In this document: positions 1 to 5,199 of the stretch, piece by piece
How positions within the stretch are numbered: the first letter of the stretch is position 1
Layout: the number at the start of each line of letters is the position of its first letter
DNA from: Mycoplasmatota bacterium
GTDB lineage: Bacteria; Bacillota_I; Bacilli_A; Izemoplasmatales; Izemoplasmataceae
DNA: 5,493 bases
Reading direction: 5' to 3'
NCBI GenBank assembly: GCA_030636545.1
Contig: DAOVWR010000081.1
Span: 1 to 5,493 of the forward strand
Program-made: the position numbers and the translations under genes
Notes under the pieces: model-generated
The model's database searches: none
What the model was told of the DNA's origin: nothing
What the model saw: the letters and a program-made list of their open reading frames with translations, nothing else

Positions 1-303
1 AATATAGTTATGTAAATTTTGAATTGAAGGAACAAAGTTGATTAATCCAATGATATAATCAACACCACCAGCATCTTTTAATAGGTCTTTAGTTTCTAAG
101 ATATTTGTTAGAGTTGTATAATCAATTGCTACTCCATCATTAAAGAGTCCCACCATTGCAGTGTAAATGACTTTATGACGATATGTATAGAAATCATCTT
201 TAACTAAGGCATCAATCAAAATCTTAATTGTACCTGGGTCGACAAAGACACTTCCTAGTACTGATTGTTCAGCTTCCATATTGTTAGGGATTATTTTTTC
301 CAT
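1..303 (-). CDS. dnaB: Replicative DNA helicase DnaB, N-terminal part (runs off the window)
   Basis: This is the first 101 codons of the hexameric helicase that unwinds DNA ahead of the replication fork and recruits primase (the gene is called dnaC in Bacillus subtilis). Translation begins MEKIIPNNMEAEQSVLGSVF, which contains the family signature N-x-EAEQ-(S/A)-VLG of the DnaB N-terminal helical domain, and continues through a typical FYTYRH segment. The RecA-like ATPase domain lies beyond the window edge, so helicase motifs cannot be checked. There are two adjacent in-frame ATGs (306 and 303). The AGAGG SD at 310-314 is 6 nt from the second but only 3 nt from the first, so I prefer 303. The gene starts 9 nt after the gdpP-rplI stop and its SD overlaps that TAG, so it is probably co-transcribed and translationally coupled. 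The rplI-dnaB order is conserved in Firmicutes. Confidence 0.93.
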   Translation of the reverse strand, partial: MEKIIPNNMEAEQSVLGSVFVDPGTIKILIDALVKDDFYTYRHKVIYTAMVGLFNDGVAIDYTTLTNILETKDLLKDAGGVDYIIGLINFVPSIQNLHNYI

Positions 304-309
304 CATATA

Positions 310-314
310 CCTCT
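310..314 (-). promoter_or_regulatory. SD of dnaB overlapping the upstream stop codon
   Basis: AGAGG shares two bases with the TAG stop (313-315) of the gdpP-rplI frame. It sits 6 nt before the ATG at 303 and 3 nt before the ATG at 306, which favours 303. It is weaker than the other SDs in the window, so dnaB translation probably depends partly on ribosomes finishing the upstream frame. Confidence 0.6.
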
Positions 315-756
315 ATTCTTCTATAACTAAGACTTCAATTTTTGCGGTTACATTCTTATGTAATTTTACATCTACAATGTAGTTACCTAATGCAGACATA
401 TTATCTTTTAATTGGATTTTACGTTTATCGATATCTAAGCCATTTTGTTTTTTATATTCATGAGCAATTTGTTTTGAATTAATTTTACCAAATAGTTTTC
501 CGTTATCACCAATTTTAACATGTACTTTTACTGGTAATTTTTCTATTTTTTCTTTTAAGGCTTTCATTTCCTCAAGTAGTTTACGTTCTATTTCTTCTTT
601 TTTAGCTTTTTCAGTTTCAATAGACTGTAAGTTTTCTGTTGTTGCTTCGATAGCGTTCTTACTTGATAATAAGTAATTTCCATAGCCAGCAGCAACATCG
701 ATGATTTCACCTTTTTTACCTTTGTTTCTAACATCTTTAATCAGTATAACTTTCAT
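313..756 (-). CDS. rplI: Ribosomal protein L9, possible independent internal start within the gdpP fusion
   Basis: From the ATG at 756 the frame encodes 147 residues, the normal full length of bacterial L9, a large-subunit protein that binds 23S rRNA near the L1 stalk base. The N-terminal domain is intact, starting MKVILIKDVRNKGKKGE and followed by the Gly/Tyr-rich AAGYGNYLL stretch. A charged helix follows (about L9 residues 40-72, Lys/Glu rich), then a C-terminal domain with GKLFGKI and the usual ending TAKIEVLVIEE. A perfect AGGAGG lies 8 nt before this ATG although the upstream gdpP frame reads straight through. I infer that free L9 is translated from this site as well as, or instead of, being made only as the GdpP fusion, since L9 is needed at ribosomal stoichiometry. 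Whether both products exist cannot be seen from DNA alone. Confidence 0.7.
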   Translation of the reverse strand: MKVILIKDVRNKGKKGEIIDVAAGYGNYLLSSKNAIEATTENLQSIETEKAKKEEIERKLLEEMKALKEKIEKLPVKVHVKIGDNGKLFGKINSKQIAHEYKKQNGLDIDKRKIQLKDNMSALGNYIVDVKLHKNVTAKIEVLVIEE

Positions 757-2739
757 TGGTTTTTCCTCCTGAATAGCTTTGTCAATAAATTCTATTAACT
801 CTGCCTTAACTTTCTCAATATCGTTTGTTTCAATTTGCGCACCAGCATTATTTAAATGCCCGCCGCCACTAAATTTTTCCATAATTACTTGAACATTAAA
901 TCCTTCTAAACTTCTAGCACTAATTCCGACCATTCTTTCTTCAAAATATCCGATTGCAAAAGAGGCAACTGTGTTATCAATTTCGAGTAACATGTCAGCT
1001 ACTTTAGCTAGTAGATTTCTACTAGTTGGAATATTGTTTGGAACAATGACAATTGAAAATTTAGAATGAATTACTTCCGCAATTGATAATAATTGTGATT
1101 TTAACTGAATTTCTTCCAATCCTTCTCTTAGGATAGTTTTAACTTTGAATGTTTCAGCTCCAAATTTTCTTAAAATTGCAGCTGCTTCAAATGTACGTGA
1201 TCCAGTGCGGTATATGAAGTTGTTAGTATCAACCATAATACCTGAAAGCATTACTGTTGCTTCAAATTGATTTATTTCTACTTCTTTACTAGCTAAATCA
1301 ATCATTTCAGTAACTAACTCTACACTACTTGATGCGTAAGGTTCGATATGACTGATTAAAGCATTAGGAACAGCATCTTTTAATTTACGGTGATGGTCTA
1401 TTATTACTAGTTTCTTTGATTTAGCAATTACTTTTGGTTCCATTGATTGGCCGTAAGAATGATGATCTACTAAGATGAGTAAATCGTCTTTCTTGATATA
1501 ATCTATTGCCAGAGATGGTGTAATTATATAATCTAAGAAAGTTACATATTCATACTCTATTAATTGAATAATCTTCTTAACTGTTTTGTCAGCTGTTTCT
1601 GTATCTAAAACAATATAAGCTTCTTTATTGAATGTTTGAGCAAGTTTTAAAATACCCATTGATGCACCTAGTGCATCTGTGTCTGGTAAAACATGTGACA
1701 TAATAAAAACTCGGTTACTTTCCTCAAAGAGTTTTTCTAGTTTTTGAGTATTAATTCTCGTTGTAATTCTTGTGCGTTTTTCAGCTGTGTTAGTGTTTCC
1801 ACCAAAGTAGAGTAAATCATCTCCTTCAATATTAACAACTATTTGATCTCCACCGCGTGATAATGCTAAGTCTAAGGCATTTTCGGCAATATCTCCTAGT
1901 TTATTAAACTTAATATTGGCACATCCAATACCACTACTTAAAGTAACTAATAAATCATTTTCTTTAGATATTTCTGAGATTTCATTTAAGATTTTAAATT
2001 CATTATCGATAAGTTCTAATAGGTTTGATTTATTCATTACTGCGATTAATTTTGAGTTAGTAATTGGAACAATGTAAAATCCAAATTCAGCTCCCCAATT
2101 TTCTAATACTTGAAGGTATCTTCCTTGAATGTAACTACGTTCAGATACATCTAAGACACTGACTGCGTCATCTAAATTATCTAGGTTTAAGACAGCGATA
2201 ACATCTGTAGCGTCATCGTATTTTCTTCTTATTTCTTCTCGTTCTGAAACTTGTGTTAGATAAAGAATTAAGTTTTCAAAATCAAACTCAACTTCATATT
2301 CATGTGTATATATTTTCATCACTAGAACTTTTTTTGGTTCTTTATCGATTAAGTTATTAAATATCTCCGCTGAAAGAGTTTCAATATTTCTTTTAATCAA
2401 GAAATTTTCAAAGATATCTTTAGCGCAGTTATTAGCCCAGTTAACATTTAATGATTCATCAAAAACGATGATCCCTAAAGGCATTTCTGCGATAACTTTC
2501 TTTTCAGCAATATCTTTTCTTTCTACTATCATTTGTGTATCTTTTAGTTTTTTTGTAAGCCATGAAATTTTTTGATCTTTACGACGATAAAAATAAACTT
2601 GAAAATAGAGGTTAGCCATTAAGACAAATATGATACTTGAAAACACTACAATAAACAAGGCATTATCTTCGAAAATATAAAATATCAAAAATAATAATGT
2701 TATTGAAATAGGAACTGAAACTTTAAATAGTACTTTCAT
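313..2739 (-). CDS. gdpP-rplI: GdpP cyclic-di-AMP phosphodiesterase fused in frame to ribosomal protein L9
   Basis: This 808-residue frame joins two normally separate proteins. Residues 1-661 match GdpP (YybT; usually about 655-660 aa), the membrane enzyme that hydrolyses cyclic-di-AMP to pApA. Two N-terminal membrane helices (about 6-23 and 27-50) precede a linker helix and a PAS-like domain (about 80-165). A degenerate GGDEF domain (about 174-305, ending RGGDQ) follows. The DHH/DHHA1 phosphoesterase has SHVLPDTDALG at 348-358, Asp425, the DHH at 448-450, GIMVDTNNF at 500-508 and GGGH at 625-628, so its metal-binding residues look intact. Residues 662-808 are a complete L9. I start at 2739, not at the in-frame ATG at 2802, because AGAGGTGA lies just upstream (2744-2751) and a strong promoter falls inside the longer version. 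An SD remains inside the frame before the L9 Met. From memory, similar fusions are annotated in some related genomes as bifunctional signalling protein/L9; I cannot verify this here. Confidence 0.93.
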   Translation of the reverse strand: MKVLFKVSVPISITLLFLIFYIFEDNALFIVVFSSIIFVLMANLYFQVYFYRRKDQKISWLTKKLKDTQMIVERKDIAEKKVIAEMPLGIIVFDESLNVNWANNCAKDIFENFLIKRNIETLSAEIFNNLIDKEPKKVLVMKIYTHEYEVEFDFENLILYLTQVSEREEIRRKYDDATDVIAVLNLDNLDDAVSVLDVSERSYIQGRYLQVLENWGAEFGFYIVPITNSKLIAVMNKSNLLELIDNEFKILNEISEISKENDLLVTLSSGIGCANIKFNKLGDIAENALDLALSRGGDQIVVNIEGDDLLYFGGNTNTAEKRTRITTRINTQKLEKLFEESNRVFIMSHVLPDTDALGASMGILKLAQTFNKEAYIVLDTETADKTVKKIIQLIEYEYVTFLDYIITPSLAIDYIKKDDLLILVDHHSYGQSMEPKVIAKSKKLVIIDHHRKLKDAVPNALISHIEPYASSSVELVTEMIDLASKEVEINQFEATVMLSGIMVDTNNFIYRTGSRTFEAAAILRKFGAETFKVKTILREGLEEIQLKSQLLSIAEVIHSKFSIVIVPNNIPTSRNLLAKVADMLLEIDNTVASFAIGYFEERMVGISARSLEGFNVQVIMEKFSGGGHLNNAGAQIETNDIEKVKAELIEFIDKAIQEEKPMKVILIKDVRNKGKKGEIIDVAAGYGNYLLSSKNAIEATTENLQSIETEKAKKEEIERKLLEEMKALKEKIEKLPVKVHVKIGDNGKLFGKINSKQIAHEYKKQNGLDIDKRKIQLKDNMSALGNYIVDVKLHKNVTAKIEVLVIEE
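765..770 (-). promoter_or_regulatory. Internal SD for L9 inside the gdpP-rplI frame
   Basis: The sequence is a perfect AGGAGG, 8 nt before the ATG at 754-756. In the fused frame these bases are read as part of Gln-Glu-Glu (residues 657-659). Its strength and spacing equal those of the rpsR and rpsF SDs, which argues that it is functional and not a chance run of purines. Confidence 0.75.
789..818 (-). promoter_or_regulatory. Weak candidate promoter for rplI within gdpP
   Basis: A -35-like TTGAGA (813-818) and a -10-like TAGAAT (789-794) are separated by 18 nt; each matches the sigma-A consensus at five of six bases. Initiation near 782 would give a leader of roughly 26 nt containing the L9 SD. 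Such matches arise often by chance in AT-rich coding DNA, so this is speculative. Confidence 0.25.
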
Positions 2740-2743
2740 CAAA

Positions 2744-2751
2744 TCACCTCT
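2744..2751 (-). promoter_or_regulatory. SD that fixes the gdpP start
   Basis: AGAGGTGA lies 4 nt before the ATG at 2737-2739. No comparable site precedes the longer in-frame ATG at 2802, which would also add 21 residues of non-family sequence ahead of the first membrane helix. Confidence 0.8.
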
Positions 2752-2764
2752 TTTTGTCTTAAAT

Positions 2765-2792
2765 ATTATATCATAATTAGGTCTTTTTTCAA
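2765..2792 (-). promoter_or_regulatory. Sigma-A promoter of gdpP-rplI-dnaB, extended -10
   Basis: The -35 is TTGAAA (2787-2792) and the -10 is a perfect TATAAT (2765-2770), with a 16-nt spacer. TGA directly before the -10 forms the TGn extension. Transcription would begin near 2758, giving a leader of only about 20 nt that is almost entirely SD. The promoter follows immediately on the rpsR terminator, so gdpP-rplI-dnaB is a separate transcription unit from rpsF-ssb-rpsR. Confidence 0.8.
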
Positions 2793-2806
2793 AACTAAAC
2801 ATATAG

Positions 2807-2831
2807 AAAAAAAAGACTCGAAATGAGTCTT
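2807..2831 (-). terminator. Intrinsic terminator of the rpsF-ssb-rpsR operon
   Basis: On the minus strand AAGACTC (2825-2831) pairs with GAGTCTT (2813-2819) across a 5-nt loop, giving a 7-bp stem. The T run continues to 2807, so eight T follow the C of the right arm. The left arm begins within the TAA stop of rpsR (2830-2832), so the hairpin starts with no gap after the gene. Confidence 0.85.
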
Positions 2832-3063
2832 ATTCTTTTATAAATGGTAATAAAGCCATATGACGTGCGCGTTTAATAGCAACACTTAATTCTGCTTGGT
2901 ATCTAGCTTTAGTTCCTGTAACACGTTTCGGTAAGATTTTTCCACGATCACTAATAAATCTTTTTAATAGTTCAACATTTTTATAATCTATATATGTAAT
3001 TTTATTATCTGTAAAATAACATCTTTTTTTACGTCTTTTTCGAAAATTTCCAGTTCTAGCCAT
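2830..3063 (-). CDS. rpsR: 30S ribosomal protein S18
   Basis: S18 is a 77-residue small-subunit protein that pairs with S6 and binds 16S rRNA in the platform. The sequence carries the basic N-terminus (FRKRRKKRCYFT, with one Cys), then ITYIDYKNVELLKRFISDRG, the strongly conserved KILPKRVTGTKARYQ and the family ending AIKRARHMALLPF. Its length is normal and it resembles the Bacillus type. The start at 3063 is supported by AAAGGAGG (3072-3079), 8 nt upstream and overlapping the ssb stop, so translation is likely coupled to ssb. It is the last gene of the rpsF-ssb-rpsR operon and ends directly in a terminator hairpin. Nothing looks truncated or unusual. Confidence 0.98.
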   Translation of the reverse strand: MARTGNFRKRRKKRCYFTDNKITYIDYKNVELLKRFISDRGKILPKRVTGTKARYQAELSVAIKRARHMALLPFIKE

Positions 3064-3077
3064 TTAATTTTCCTCCT

Positions 3078-3533
3078 TTAAAATGGTAAATCGTCCTCAG
3101 CTACATCTATTGTAGGAGTAGATTCTTGTTTTTTTGGTTTTTTATAATCATTTTTTTGATAACTTCTTGAGTATTCTTGAGAACCATAATCTCGATCAAA
3201 CTCACTTGTTTGACTCTTTGGTTCTAAGAATTGAACGCTATCGCAAACAACTTCAGTAGTGTATTTTCTGATTCCATCTTTGTCGTCGTATGAACCTGTT
3301 TGTATTCTTCCTTCAATTCCAAGTAAACTTCCTTTTTTAACAAAGCGTGCTAAATTCTCTGCTTGTTTTCTCCAAACAACACATTGAATAAAATCTGCTT
3401 CTCTTTCGCCAGTTGGACCTGCAAAAGTACGGTTTACCGCTAGTGTAAATTTTACAACTGCGATATTACTTGAAGTATATCTTAGTTCTGGGTCTCTCGT
3501 TAAGCGACCAACTAAAACAGTACGATTAATCAT
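3078..3533 (-). CDS. ssb: Single-stranded DNA-binding protein
   Basis: SSB coats single-stranded DNA during replication, repair and recombination, and recruits partners through its C-terminal tip. This 151-residue protein begins MINRTVLVGRLTRDPELRYT, the hallmark of the OB-fold domain (about residues 1-105), which includes FIQCVVWRKQAEN and the KGSLLGIEGRIQTGSY segment. A hydrophilic Tyr/Lys/Ser/Gln-rich linker (about 106-143) leads to the acidic tip EDDLPF, the conserved partner-binding motif. Both functional ends are therefore intact. The start at 3533 has AAGGAG (3541-3546), 7 nt upstream, overlapping the rpsF stop. The stop of ssb in turn overlaps the rpsR SD. Placement between S6 and S18 genes is the standard Firmicutes arrangement and indicates the main housekeeping SSB, not a phage or plasmid copy. 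Confidence 0.98.
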   Translation of the reverse strand: MINRTVLVGRLTRDPELRYTSSNIAVVKFTLAVNRTFAGPTGEREADFIQCVVWRKQAENLARFVKKGSLLGIEGRIQTGSYDDKDGIRKYTTEVVCDSVQFLEPKSQTSEFDRDYGSQEYSRSYQKNDYKKPKKQESTPTIDVAEDDLPF

Positions 3534-3544
3534 AAAATCACTCC

Positions 3545-3832
3545 TTATCTTTCATCTTTTAAGATTAAATAACGAATTATTGATTCTTTAATTCTAACGA
3601 TACGATCGAATTCGATTCTAGCTTCATCATTAGATACTACGTCTAATACAACGTAATAACCTTTTTTATGTTTTTCAATTTCATAAGCTAGGTCTTTCAT
3701 ACCCCATTCGTTTACTTTTGTAACTTCTGCACCGCGAGATGTAAAGATTGTATTTAATTCTTCAATTAAAACTTTTCTATCATCTTCTAATACAGTAGGA
3801 CGAATGACATACATAATTTCATATTTTCTCAT
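3545..3832 (-). CDS. rpsF: 30S ribosomal protein S6
   Basis: S6 forms a heterodimer with S18 on the 30S platform. From the ATG at 3832 the product is 95 residues, the usual length, with the family start MRKYEIMYVIRP, a central EWGMKDLAYEI.KHKKGYYVV block and the terminal RIVRIKESIIRYLILK. An in-frame ATG at 3865 would add 11 residues, but I reject it. It lies in the leader, has no SD, and the ATG at 3832 has GAGGAGG 8 nt upstream (3841-3847). The gene is first in the rpsF-ssb-rpsR operon, behind a strong promoter and a leader able to form hairpins. Its regulation by the S6:S18 complex is plausible from the leader structure but inferred. Confidence 0.97.
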   Translation of the reverse strand: MRKYEIMYVIRPTVLEDDRKVLIEELNTIFTSRGAEVTKVNEWGMKDLAYEIEKHKKGYYVVLDVVSNDEARIEFDRIVRIKESIIRYLILKDER

Positions 3833-3858
3833 TTTTTTTACCTCCTCTTGGTCTATTG

Positions 3859-3894
3859 GCTGCATTGCAGCAAGGATGAGTTTTCACTCAGCTG
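3859..3894 (-). promoter_or_regulatory. Structured rpsF leader, possible S6:S18-binding autoregulatory RNA
   Basis: In the transcript, CAGC (3891-3894) can pair with GCUG (3868-3871). They enclose a hairpin of UGAGU and ACUCA closed by a GAAA tetraloop (3877-3890), leaving a one-sided five-base bulge UCCUU (3872-3876). A bulge flanked by a stem and a hairpin just upstream of rpsF is the architecture of the published S6:S18 complex-binding motif, which normally presents CCG in the bulge; here it reads CCU. The GCUGC arm (3867-3871) can instead pair with GCAGC (3859-3863) over a 3-nt loop, closer to the SD, so the two folds are mutually exclusive. The promoter may initiate near 3892, which would shorten the outer stem to three pairs. 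The assignment is therefore tentative. Confidence 0.45.
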
Positions 3895-3898
3895 AACT

Positions 3899-3927
3899 AT
3901 TATAGCACAGTTGTTTTTTAATGTAAA
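3899..3927 (-). promoter_or_regulatory. Sigma-A promoter of rpsF-ssb-rpsR, extended -10
   Basis: The -35 is TTTACA (3922-3927), the spacer is 17 nt, and the -10 is a perfect TATAAT (3899-3904) preceded by TGC, the extended -10 element. Start of transcription is expected around 3892-3893, about 60 nt before the rpsF ATG. The strength fits a ribosomal protein operon. Confidence 0.85.
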
Positions 3928-3951
3928 CTAATTTATATATATAATATATAA
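3928..3951 (-). promoter_or_regulatory. AT-only tract upstream of the rpsF -35, possible UP element
   Basis: Almost pure alternating A/T directly abuts the -35 of the rpsF promoter. Such tracts can bind the RNA polymerase alpha C-terminal domain and raise expression of ribosomal operons. In an AT-rich genome the tract alone is weak evidence. The rest of the cinA-rpsF gap (to 3982) shows no convincing terminator. Confidence 0.3.
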
Positions 3952-3982
3952 GGTTTTAAATTGGGGTATTTTTCTAAAACAA

Positions 3983-5185
3983 TTATAGTAATTCCTTACG
4001 AACTAGGTCAAGAGCGAAAATTGTAGCTCTCTTTCTAATCATGTATCTATTACCATTAAACATCTTTTTATATGTCTTATTTTCTCCTTTAAAAGTAACT
4101 CCAAAATAGACAAGTCCGATAGGTTTTTCTTTTGTTCCACCTGTCGGTCCAGCAATACCGGTGATTGAAACTGTTATGTCTGAATTTGTCTTTTCAAATA
4201 ATTTTTTTGACATCTCTAGAGCACACTCAGAGCTTACTGCACCATATGTGTTAAGAGTATCTAACTTTATATCTAAATACTTAATCTTAGCTTCATTACT
4301 GTATGTAACAATACTTTCATTAAACACTGAAGATGATCCACTTACGTTAGTTATTGAACTTGCGAGCATTCCACCAGTACAACTTTCAACTACTGAAATT
4401 ATCATCTTTTTGTCAGTTAATAATTTCACAACTACACCTTCTAGAGTATCGTTTAAATCGCCAAATACAAATTTAGGAAATAATTTATAAAATTCATTCA
4501 TTGCATTCTCTAAATCTAATTTATTAATCGAAGTGAATATGTATTTTATTTCTCCAATTCCTGCGTAAGGAGCAATATTTACATTTGGATGTAATTCATA
4601 AAATCCTGTTAAAGATTTCTCCATAGTTGATTCCCCTGTTCCGACAAGTTTGAATCCTTTAGAAAAATACTTAATCTCATTTACTTTTTCTAAATATTTG
4701 ATCAATTCCTCTAACATTGGTAACATTTCATGAGGTGGTCCTGGGAACAAAACAATTGTTTTATTATTCACATTAAAAATAACTCCAGGAGCTGTTCCTA
4801 ATTTATTATCTAATATGATGCTTTTTTTAGGAAAAAGTGCTTGTTTATTGTTCGTGTCTTTCATTTCTACATTGATGTGGTCAAAGTATGATTTTATACC
4901 TTTTAGTATATCTTGGTTTATGTAGGTATCCACACCAAAATAGTTTATTACTGTTTCTCTAGTAATGTCATCTATCGTTGGACCAAGACCACCTGTGAAA
5001 ATAATTAAATCTTCATCTATAAAATCAAGTATCTCATGATATTCTTCTAGTTTGTCATCAATAACAAATGAACGATTTACATCTATTCCTATCTGATTTA
5101 ATCTACTTGCGATTGTTCTTAAATTGGTATTAGTGGTTTTTCCCGTTAAGACTTCTTTTCCCACTGTTATAATTGCTGTTTTCAA
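3983..5185 (-). CDS. cinA: CinA family protein, NMN deamidase / competence-damage inducible
   Basis: This is a two-domain protein of 400 residues (family usually about 410-430). The N-terminal MoCF-like domain, linked in the family to ADP-ribose pyrophosphatase activity, shows AIITVGKEVLTG, FTGGLGPTIDDITRET (about 63-78) and FPGPPHEMLPM (about 147-157). The C-terminal PncC domain, which deamidates nicotinamide mononucleotide to recycle NAD, shows VVESCTGGMLASS (about 265-277) with its active-site Ser, the GIAGPTGGT segment (about 343-351) and KPIGLVYFG. The cellular role beyond pyridine nucleotide salvage is not shown here; the name comes from late competence operons. I start at TTG 5185, giving MKTAIITVGKE as in homologues. 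The upstream in-frame GTG (5194) overlaps the SD AAGGAG (5194-5199), while the TTG is 8 nt from it. The gene follows phzF by 12 nt and is probably co-transcribed with it. Confidence 0.93.
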   Translation of the reverse strand: MKTAIITVGKEVLTGKTTNTNLRTIASRLNQIGIDVNRSFVIDDKLEEYHEILDFIDEDLIIFTGGLGPTIDDITRETVINYFGVDTYINQDILKGIKSYFDHINVEMKDTNNKQALFPKKSIILDNKLGTAPGVIFNVNNKTIVLFPGPPHEMLPMLEELIKYLEKVNEIKYFSKGFKLVGTGESTMEKSLTGFYELHPNVNIAPYAGIGEIKYIFTSINKLDLENAMNEFYKLFPKFVFGDLNDTLEGVVVKLLTDKKMIISVVESCTGGMLASSITNVSGSSSVFNESIVTYSNEAKIKYLDIKLDTLNTYGAVSSECALEMSKKLFEKTNSDITVSITGIAGPTGGTKEKPIGLVYFGVTFKGENKTYKKMFNGNRYMIRKRATIFALDLVRKELL

Positions 5186-5193
5186 TTCAATCA

Positions 5194-5199
5194 CTCCTT
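5194..5199 (-). promoter_or_regulatory. SD that decides the TTG start of cinA
   Basis: AAGGAG overlaps two bases of the phzF TAA stop (5198-5200) and lies 8 nt before TTG at 5183-5185. The GTG at 5192-5194 shares its first base with this SD and cannot use it. The context AAGGAGTGATT is repeated almost exactly before ssb, where it serves an ATG at the same distance. Confidence 0.75.

Noticed and set aside
2740..2802. 21-codon N-terminal extension of gdpP
   Set aside because: It covers the gdpP promoter and its own SD, has no SD of its own, and does not resemble GdpP N-termini.
3833..3865. 11-codon N-terminal extension of rpsF from an ATG in the leader
   Set aside because: There is no SD upstream, the codons overlap the leader hairpin and the strong rpsF SD, and the S6 family begins at MRKYE.
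3931..3951. Alternating AT run considered as a repeat or a replication unwinding element
   Set aside because: It is short, single-copy here, has no DnaA boxes that I can see, and sits directly upstream of a promoter, where an AT-rich tract is expected.
3953..3980. Hairpin GTTTTA/TAAAAC after cinA considered as a terminator
   Set aside because: The stem has one G-C pair, the loop is 16 nt and no T run follows, so it is not a credible intrinsic terminator. Read-through from cinA to rpsF cannot be excluded.
4161..4490. Plus-strand open frame of 109 codons
   Set aside because: It lies wholly opposite cinA, whose conserved motifs run through the same stretch, and the predicted peptide has no recognisable family features.
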